Position numbers and translations under genes: made by a program
From: Flavobacteriales bacterium
GTDB taxonomy: Bacteria > Bacteroidota > Bacteroidia > Flavobacteriales > BACL11
Assembly (NCBI GenBank): GCA_002683775.1
Contig: NYTT01000047.1
Location: forward strand, 1-13,109
Length of the DNA stretch: 13,109 bases
Direction: 5' to 3'
In this document: in pieces, positions 7,889 to 13,109 of the stretch
Numbering within the stretch: the stretch's first letter is position 1
Layout: each line of letters opens with the position of its first letter
The notes under the pieces: model-generated
Databases searched by the model: none
What the model was told of the DNA's origin: nothing
The model's input: the letters and a program-made list of their open reading frames with translations, nothing else

Positions 7889-9006
7889 TGCTTAATACAT
7901 CAATAAATCTTAGTAGTATTAAACCTGAAATACAATCAATTGTTTTTAAAATAATTAATGAAGAGAGAATCTCTAAAGATGAGGGTTTGCTATTATTTAC
8001 AAATGCATCCATCTCACTATTAGGTAGTTTAGCTAATGCAATCAGGCTTAAGAAAAATGATTCAAAAGTTTATTTTAATAAAAACATACATATTGAACCA
8101 ACTAATATTTGTGTTTTTGATTGCAAATTCTGTTCATATTCTAGAAAGTTAAGTAAAAAAGTTGAAGCCTGGGAATTCACAATTGATGAAATGGTTAATA
8201 AACTTAAGAATTACAAAGATTTTGAAATAACCGAAGTACATCTAGTGGGAGGTGTTCATCCAAAAATGGGTCTGCATTACTTTATTGAATTAATTCAAAA
8301 AATTAAGTCAATTCGTCCTCAAATACATGTTAAGGCATTTACAGCAGTTGAGCTTGAATATATGTGTAGAAAAGCAAAAGTCAGCTACAGAAAAGGGTTA
8401 GAAATGCTTAAAGAAGCAGGACAAGACTCCTTACCTGGTGGAGGTGCTGAAATTTTTGACAAGGAAATAAGAGATAAGATTTGTGCCGATAAATGTGATG
8501 GTAAAACTTGGCTTGAGATTCATGAAACTGCTCACTCTCTAAAAATGCCCTCAAATGCCACAATACTTTACGGACATATTGAGAAACCAAAGCATATTCT
8601 TAATCACTTATCTAAGCTAAGAGATTTACAGGACAAAACATTAGGGTTTAATACCTTTATTCCATTAAAATATAGAAATGGTAATAATCAAATGTCACAC
8701 ATTAAAGAAGGAACTGTCTTATACGATTTAAGAATTTATTCGTTTTCAAGAATTTTTCTAGACAATTTCAATCATATTAAGGCATATTGGCCAATGATAG
8801 GAAAGAAGACAACTCAGAATCTTTTAGCATTTGGAGTGGATGATATAGATGGTACAATTGATGACACTACTAAAATCTATTCTATGGCTGGCGTTGAAGA
8901 TCAAAACCCAACAATGTCTGTAAAAGAAATAGTTAAATTGGTTAAAGACGTAAACAAAAAACCGATTCAAAGAGATACATTATACAATACAATAAAAACG
9001 TATTAA
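7888..9006 (+). CDS. mqnE: Aminofutalosine synthase MqnE (radical SAM)
   Basis: MqnE joins 3-[(1-carboxyvinyl)oxy]benzoate with S-adenosylmethionine to give aminofutalosine in the futalosine pathway to menaquinone. The radical-SAM cluster motif CX3CX2C is at Cys75, Cys79 and Cys82 (NICVFDCKFCSYSRK). Further family signatures are VHLVGGVHPKMG (about 119-130), PGGGAEIFDKEIRDKIC (about 188-204) and PSNATILYGHIEKP (about 226-239). The last favours MqnE over MqnC, which has a TATMMYGH-type segment. The 372-residue length is normal. The start overlaps the metalloprotease stop by one base, and the end overlaps the rluD-like gene on the other strand by 3 bases (9003-9005 shared between the stops, within a 4-base overlap). 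The other mqn genes are not in the window. Presence of mqnE implies menaquinone is made by the futalosine route, not the MenFDHCEBA route. Confidence 0.93.
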   Translation: MLNTSINLSSIKPEIQSIVFKIINEERISKDEGLLLFTNASISLLGSLANAIRLKKNDSKVYFNKNIHIEPTNICVFDCKFCSYSRKLSKKVEAWEFTIDEMVNKLKNYKDFEITEVHLVGGVHPKMGLHYFIELIQKIKSIRPQIHVKAFTAVELEYMCRKAKVSYRKGLEMLKEAGQDSLPGGGAEIFDKEIRDKICADKCDGKTWLEIHETAHSLKMPSNATILYGHIEKPKHILNHLSKLRDLQDKTLGFNTFIPLKYRNGNNQMSHIKEGTVLYDLRIYSFSRIFLDNFNHIKAYWPMIGKKTTQNLLAFGVDDIDGTIDDTTKIYSMAGVEDQNPTMSVKEIVKLVKDVNKKPIQRDTLYNTIKTY

Positions 9007-10010
9007 AGAGATTTATGTATTGCATATTTTCGCCATTTTTCGATTAATTCTTTCATATCTTTAGGCAAGTCAGAATCAAAAAACATCTCCTTATTACTTG
9101 AGGGATGTTTAAAGGCTAAGGATTTTGCATGTAAGGCTTGTCTATCGCAAATCTTAAAGCAATTTTGAACAAATTGCTTATACTTAGAAAAAGTAGTTCC
9201 TTTAAGTATCATGTCTCCGCCGTAATCACTGTCATTAAAAATCGGATGACCTAGATATTTAAAATGTGCTCTAATTTGATGCGTTCTTCCTGTTTCTAAC
9301 TTACATTCAATTAGAGCAGTATAGCCAAATCTTTCAAGCACTTTGAAATGAGAAACTGCATGTTTACCATAGTCACCATCTGTAAAAACATCCATTATTT
9401 TTCTATTTTTTAAATTCCTTCCTATATTGCCTGTAATTGTTCCATTATTATCTTTTAAATTACCCCAAACTAAAGCGATATATCTTCTATCTAAGTTTCT
9501 TTCAGAAAATTTCTTTGCTAGATTATTCATTGACATATCATTTTTAGCAACAACTAAAATTCCAGATGTATTTTTATCAATTCTATGAACTAAACCAGGC
9601 CTATCTTCCTCCCCCATATTTGGTAAAGATTCAGCATGAAAAGCCAATGCATTAACTAGTGTTCCATCACGATTCCCGAAACCTGGGTGCACAACCATCC
9701 CAGCATTCTTATTAACTATAAGAAAATCATCATCCTCATAAGTTATATTAAGGGGGATGTTTTGAGGAATTAATTCGTTTTTTAGTTTTGGATAATTTAA
9801 TACTACTGTGACAATATCATTACTTTTAACTTTATAATTTGACTTAACGACAAGATTATTTACTCTAACATTTCCTGACTTAATAGATTGTTGTATCTTA
9901 TTTCTTGTTGCAAACTCTATAAAATTCAATAAAAATCTGTCTACTCGTAAAGGATTCTGGCCTTTATCTGCAATAAACTTATGGTGCTCATACTTAATAT
10001 TATCTTTCAT
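9003..10010 (-). CDS. rluD: RluD-type 23S rRNA pseudouridine synthase with S4 domain
   Basis: An N-terminal S4 RNA-binding domain (residues about 20-72: RVDRFLLNF, then KIQQSIKSGNVRVNNL) is joined to an RluA-type catalytic domain. The catalytic motif HRIDKNTSG is at 142-150, with Asp145 the expected nucleophile. VVHPGFGNRDGTLVNAL (106-122) and TGRTHQIRAHFKYLGHPI (240-257) are typical of RluD and its relatives, which modify helix 69 of 23S rRNA. The 335-residue length fits. RluD identity is likely but RluC-like activity cannot be excluded. It is the last gene of the minus-strand unit that begins with the PASTA gene; its ATG overlaps the stop of the preceding T9SS protein by one base (TAATG on the minus strand). 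Its end overlaps mqnE by 4 bases. Confidence 0.92.
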   Translation of the reverse strand: MKDNIKYEHHKFIADKGQNPLRVDRFLLNFIEFATRNKIQQSIKSGNVRVNNLVVKSNYKVKSNDIVTVVLNYPKLKNELIPQNIPLNITYEDDDFLIVNKNAGMVVHPGFGNRDGTLVNALAFHAESLPNMGEEDRPGLVHRIDKNTSGILVVAKNDMSMNNLAKKFSERNLDRRYIALVWGNLKDNNGTITGNIGRNLKNRKIMDVFTDGDYGKHAVSHFKVLERFGYTALIECKLETGRTHQIRAHFKYLGHPIFNDSDYGGDMILKGTTFSKYKQFVQNCFKICDRQALHAKSLAFKHPSSNKEMFFDSDLPKDMKELIEKWRKYAIHKSL

Positions 10011-11794
10011 TATTGTATAAGAATTTTCTGATAACTAACATCTGAATCATTTGAAATTTCTAATATATAAACACCGCCCTCCAAATCATCAACATCTATT
10101 TGTATTCGGTTCAAGTTAGATTTAAATTTTCTTATCAAAATACCATTTAATGTATAAAGGGAAATTATATTACTATTAGCTGTAGATTCAATAAAAAAGT
10201 TATAACGAGCAGGATTAGGATATACACTGTAACTGGTATTTTTATTAGGGATATTTGAAACAATCTGGTTCATACTTAAAATTGGACGAATCATCCAACT
10301 TCCAAGATATGAAGAATTCAACCATCCTGAACCTACGTTATAGTACATGTATTCATTTGCATTATTGTTCTTATCCAAGCCAATATTAAGTAAATCATCT
10401 GTAGTTTGTTCCCATCCCACATAGAACGTTCCAACTAATTGAAATAAAGAATCAAGATAATAGGTGTGATAATTACCATTCTCAGTATGTACAGGAAATA
10501 CATCTTGTTGATATAATACATCACCCTGACCATTAATATCTTTCCATATCGTTAGTTTAAAAGAAATATTACTAACTGAATCTAACATTTGCGGAAAATA
10601 CATTTGAATAGCTCTAAGAGTATCAGGACGATTTAATTGAAATTCATAAGCAAGCATCGCTCCATTAGTATTAATTCCATATGCAGATTCGGCTGATTTA
10701 TCATCATAGGCAAAATGAGAGAAAAAGTTTTGATTATGATACAAAGTATCATTAATCTTTACATCAGAATTACTAGTTTTAATAATGTATTTCACTAAAA
10801 AAGAGGCACTGTCAGGCTCAAATGAATTAAAGATATTACTTTGAAAATCAATAGGTGGATTTGTAAAAGAAAAGTTACCAATTGTATCATAATCTAAAAT
10901 TGTAACGTTACGACTAACTCCTATAGAAGGATAGTGATAAATCTGTGAATTATTTTCATACACGTTGAACTGAAAATCTACATTAACACTTGCTCTATTA
11001 TTTCTCAAAATTATATCAATTGAATCTTTCAGTTCAGTTGCTTCATTATTTAAAAAATGTGTCCAAGGCATTTCATAATATCTGTTTAGAAAAGATGGTG
11101 ATGAATAAACAAAAGAAACATCATTTAGTTCAGTTGTATCAGACACATTTAAAAGTTCATTAATAACTAAATAATCAATATGCCAATGATCAAAATTTCC
11201 AGAAATAGTAGCATAATTTCTAAATCTAAATTTAAAATCACCTGTAAGATACTGAGCACTATCAATAATAATTACTTCTTTTTTAAATTCTTGCATAGCT
11301 ATTCCTAATGAAGACCATTTTTCTACCCAGGAAGAACCATTAAAGAACTCTAGAACTAATTTATCCTCAATTTCAGGAGTCTCTCCCAATCCTTTTCCCT
11401 GAAAATAAAACATAAAAAATGCTGCAGACAAACCACTCAAATCAATAGGTTTTGACAAAAGTGTATCTGAAGGTGCAGATGAGTTAATTACTGAAAAATC
11501 TCTAGCTAACCCAAACTCATCTAAGCCATCAAACGTAGCCACACCTATGGATGGAGGATTAATAGCATAGTTTCTAGTTACTTTAGTACTACTAAAATCC
11601 CAAAGGTTATCACTAAGAAAAACATTTTCAGTTGAGAAATCATCAAAAAAAAGTAAATCATTTGGAAATCCTTTAGTAAATAGATTCGGATTATTTAAAG
11701 AATATATAGGATCAATAACTAAATCTGTACACACTTCTTGAGAAGATAAAAAAAAGGCTATACAATTAAAGAAAACAAGGAATTTATATTTCAT
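10010..11794 (-). CDS. Secreted T9SS cargo protein of unknown function
   Basis: I do not recognise a specific enzyme. An N-terminal signal peptide (MKYKFLVFFNCIAFFLSSQ) is followed by a beta-rich region. LLFFDDFS (47-54), NPPSIGVATFDGLDEFG (about 79-95) and the pattern of strands up to WHIDYLVINEL (about 203-213) resemble a jelly-roll/MAM-like module often found in Bacteroidota surface proteins. A second beta-rich part follows. The C-terminus from Ser523 (SVYPNPARYNFF to YQKILIQ) is a type A T9SS sorting domain, so secretion to or beyond the cell surface is expected. The gene sits between the PASTA gene (3 bases away) and rluD (one-base overlap), an unusual place for a surface protein. An adhesin or structural role is possible but not shown. 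Confidence 0.88.
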   Translation of the reverse strand: MKYKFLVFFNCIAFFLSSQEVCTDLVIDPIYSLNNPNLFTKGFPNDLLFFDDFSTENVFLSDNLWDFSSTKVTRNYAINPPSIGVATFDGLDEFGLARDFSVINSSAPSDTLLSKPIDLSGLSAAFFMFYFQGKGLGETPEIEDKLVLEFFNGSSWVEKWSSLGIAMQEFKKEVIIIDSAQYLTGDFKFRFRNYATISGNFDHWHIDYLVINELLNVSDTTELNDVSFVYSSPSFLNRYYEMPWTHFLNNEATELKDSIDIILRNNRASVNVDFQFNVYENNSQIYHYPSIGVSRNVTILDYDTIGNFSFTNPPIDFQSNIFNSFEPDSASFLVKYIIKTSNSDVKINDTLYHNQNFFSHFAYDDKSAESAYGINTNGAMLAYEFQLNRPDTLRAIQMYFPQMLDSVSNISFKLTIWKDINGQGDVLYQQDVFPVHTENGNYHTYYLDSLFQLVGTFYVGWEQTTDDLLNIGLDKNNNANEYMYYNVGSGWLNSSYLGSWMIRPILSMNQIVSNIPNKNTSYSVYPNPARYNFFIESTANSNIISLYTLNGILIRKFKSNLNRIQIDVDDLEGGVYILEISNDSDVSYQKILIQ

Positions 11795-11797
11795 TAA

Positions 11798-12562
11798 TTA
11801 ATCGATTATCTCATTTCTAAAAAAAACATCAACAGAAGAACCTAAATTAACTTCAATTTCTTTAGAAAATTTAGGATATTGACTATATATTATTGCATAA
11901 CTTGAATCTTTAACTTCTTCATCATAATACAATAGTCCAAGATTTAAAGAATTAGATTTTAGAATTATATTTGCTTCTAATTTAGAAAGACCAACAAGAT
12001 TTGGAAGAAGTACAGTCTCTCTGCTTAATCCTTTAGCAACTATTAGATCAATTATCGATCCATATTGTAACTCTTGCCCTATTTGAAGAGCTATTCCATT
12101 TAACTTACACTCAAGTACTTTATTAATCGCTATGTCAGACTTGTACTGTAGCTTACCTATTTCAAAACCATTTTTTTTCAAGGAAGAAACTGCTTGACGA
12201 AGAGTTAAATCAAAAATATCAGGTAATCTGACTATTTTATTTTTTACAGAATTAATAGTTAAAAATATTTTTCGATTCTTTTTAACATCAGTATTAAATG
12301 GTGGATATTGATTAACAACTACTCCTTTTGATTTTTGATTGTCAAATACAGAATCTATAACCTCATATCTTAATTCATTATTTTTAAAGATAGAATCCAG
12401 TGCATTTATGTGCAAATTCTTAAAGTCTGGAACTTTCAAAAACCTATTATGATCAGTGTAATAATCTAAATATTTAAATAAACCTAAAAATAATAAAAAC
12501 AAAAAGAACACTGCATATAAAAAGTGTTTTAGTAAAGGTTTTGTTCTGAAAAAATTTAGCAT
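11798..12562 (-). CDS. Membrane-anchored PASTA-domain protein
   Basis: A short cytoplasmic N-terminus is followed by one membrane helix (about residues 13-30, rich in Phe and Leu) and three PASTA repeats outside the cytoplasm: about 43-104 (VPDFKNLHINAL), 111-177 (LPDIFDLTLRQAV) and 184-248 (LPNLVGLSKLEA). PASTA domains are associated with peptidoglycan or muropeptide sensing in PknB-type kinases and some penicillin-binding proteins, but this 254-residue protein has neither a kinase nor a transpeptidase domain. Such stand-alone PASTA proteins commonly neighbour ddl and an RluA-family gene in Bacteroidota, as seen here, which points to a cell-wall role. It is the first gene of the minus-strand unit. 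The promoter box lies 19 bases upstream of the ATG. No Shine-Dalgarno sequence is visible in the A/T-only leader. Confidence 0.92.
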   Translation of the reverse strand: MLNFFRTKPLLKHFLYAVFFLFLLFLGLFKYLDYYTDHNRFLKVPDFKNLHINALDSIFKNNELRYEVIDSVFDNQKSKGVVVNQYPPFNTDVKKNRKIFLTINSVKNKIVRLPDIFDLTLRQAVSSLKKNGFEIGKLQYKSDIAINKVLECKLNGIALQIGQELQYGSIIDLIVAKGLSRETVLLPNLVGLSKLEANIILKSNSLNLGLLYYDEEVKDSSYAIIYSQYPKFSKEIEVNLGSSVDVFFRNEIID

Positions 12563-12581
12563 TTATTTTTTTTTTCTTTTA

Positions 12582-12589
12582 CAAATATA
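12582..12589 (-). promoter_or_regulatory. Candidate -7 box (TATATTTG) for the PASTA-T9SS-rluD unit
   Basis: On the minus strand this reads TATATTTG, a perfect TAnnTTTG match, 19 bases before the ATG at 12562. A TTG (12614-12612 on the minus strand) lies 22 bases upstream and could be the -33 element. This makes it the best supported of the promoter boxes in the window. Confidence 0.55.
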
Positions 12590-12625
12590 AAAATTAAGAA
12601 ATTAAAGAAAACAATAAAAATAGTA

Positions 12626-12633
12626 TAAATTTG
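12626..12633 (+). promoter_or_regulatory. Candidate -7 box (TAAATTTG) for ddl
   Basis: A perfect TAnnTTTG match ending 12 bases before the ddl ATG at 12646, divergent from the PASTA promoter box 36 bases away. It implies a very short or absent 5' leader on the ddl transcript. No -33 TTG is clear. Confidence 0.45.
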
Positions 12634-12645
12634 TTTTATAAAATT

Positions 12646-13109
12646 ATGGAAAATATTGCTATTTTAACAGGAGGAGATTCGGCAGAGTATGACATTTCAA
12701 TATTGAGCGCACTAAATGTTCAAAAAAATATAGATAAATCAAAATTCAGATGCGTTATAGTTCATTTAAAAAATGGTATTTACAAAACAGATGATGCAAT
12801 TATCGATTTAAAAGATTTCTCATATTATAGTTCTAATATAAAATATAAAATTGATAAAGCTTTTATTAGAACTGGCTTAGCTCATAAGACTAAGAATAGA
12901 GGTAGTAATAGAACTTTAGATTTTACTGCTTCTCAAGCAAAACATCTTCAATGGTTCTTTGATTATATGTTCAATGCTAGACCTCATAACAAATTTTTAT
13001 TTGCTGGCAGTAGAGGAGATGGTCCTATTGGTTCATACACTTTTAGAAGAATAGTATGGAAAACTTATGAGGCTGTTGGTCTTGCAAAAATGAAATGGTT
13101 TATGAAAAG
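12646..13109 (+). CDS. ddl: D-alanine--D-alanine ligase N-terminus running in frame into recombinase-like sequence (partial, chimeric)
   Basis: The reading frame is open from the ATG to the window edge. Residues 1-75 look like the start of Bacteroidota Ddl: NIAILTGGDSAEYDISILSA (residues 3-22) carries the GGDS-x-E-x-x-IS motif of the first lobe, and KDFSYYSSNIKYKIDKAFI fits the strand before the expected IHGTPGEDG segment. Ddl makes the D-Ala-D-Ala dipeptide for peptidoglycan in the cytoplasm. The expected IHG-x-x-GEDG motif is absent. After about base 12870 the protein no longer resembles Ddl but a tyrosine recombinase. GC rises from about 24% (12646-12870) to about 33% (12871-13109) by my count. 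The true ddl, of roughly 320 residues, therefore seems interrupted or chimeric here. Its divergent position next to the PASTA gene supports the ddl assignment of the first part. Confidence 0.7.
   Translation, partial: MENIAILTGGDSAEYDISILSALNVQKNIDKSKFRCVIVHLKNGIYKTDDAIIDLKDFSYYSSNIKYKIDKAFIRTGLAHKTKNRGSNRTLDFTASQAKHLQWFFDYMFNARPHNKFLFAGSRGDGPIGSYTFRRIVWKTYEAVGLAKMKWFMK
12871..13109 (+). mobile_element. Tyrosine recombinase (phage-integrase-type) catalytic-domain-like segment, truncated at both ends
   Basis: The translated segment begins about RTGLAHKTKNRGSNRTLDF, which resembles the beta-hairpin of tyrosine recombinases holding the catalytic Lys (a KTKN-x-x-x-R-x-L pattern). It continues with a helix (SQAKHLQWFFDYM), then NKFLFAG followed by GPIGSYTFRRIVWKTYEAVGL, which fits the usual 'yLF ... 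pis ... tfrr..k.a...aGl' stretch that precedes the HxxR box. The window ends before HxxR and the active-site Tyr could appear. The N-terminal SAM-like domain and the first catalytic Arg region are missing upstream. So the segment is a fragment joined to ddl within about 20 bases of 12870. No inverted repeat or target duplication is visible at the joint. The assignment is by eye and moderate. Confidence 0.55.

Noticed and set aside
8408..8590. 60-codon minus-strand frame inside mqnE
   Set aside because: Antisense to a strongly conserved radical-SAM region; no independent support.
12563..12645. Poly-T/poly-A tracts in the PASTA/ddl gap considered as an intrinsic terminator
   Set aside because: No GC-rich stem precedes the tract, and both flanking genes start here and diverge from it.

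Overview
The window reads as chromosomal DNA of a low-GC Bacteroidota, most likely a marine or uncultured member of Flavobacteriales. The evidence is strong AT richness, two proteins ending in type IX secretion (T9SS) sorting domains with YPNPA signatures, lipoproteins with short signal peptides, frequent TAATG stop/start overlaps, an almost complete lack of Shine-Dalgarno sequences, and TAnnTTTG (Bacteroidota -7) boxes ahead of genes that open a transcription unit. No RNA gene, CRISPR array or complete insertion sequence is visible, and no stretch over 300 bases lacks a gene.

Layout. At 1-1977 (+) lie the tail of a SPOR-domain protein, panB (pantothenate synthesis) and a small RluA-type pseudouridine synthase. 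These meet convergently, with a 4-base overlap, priA (4424-1974, -), which starts without ATG. From 4565 to 9006 (+) there are two apparent units. The first is a TAATG-coupled pair of lipoproteins: an MbnP-like copper-binding protein and a MauG/MbnH-like diheme peroxidase. The second is a secreted pappalysin-type metalloprotease coupled by TAATG to mqnE (futalosine route to menaquinone). A second convergent 4-base overlap leads into a minus-strand unit read from 12562 down to 9003: a membrane PASTA protein, a T9SS cargo protein and an RluD-type pseudouridine synthase. At the right edge a divergent ddl gene starts at 12646.

Two places stand out. One is the MbnP/MbnH pair. In characterised homologues the diheme enzyme converts a tryptophan of MbnP to kynurenine to create a copper site. 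Here both partners are predicted lipoproteins and share the same short cysteine/aspartate module just after the lipobox. The diheme enzyme has the residues expected of a MauG-like enzyme (Trp141, Glu161, Tyr315 where classical peroxidases have Met). The other is the ddl reading frame. About 75 codons of D-Ala-D-Ala ligase run without a stop into sequence that looks like the catalytic domain of a tyrosine recombinase, and local GC jumps from about 24% to about 33% (my count). This may be a mobile-element junction, a rearrangement or an assembly chimera, and the sequence alone cannot decide.

The rest is mostly housekeeping. Functions and organism are inferred from sequence motifs read by eye; no database search was made.
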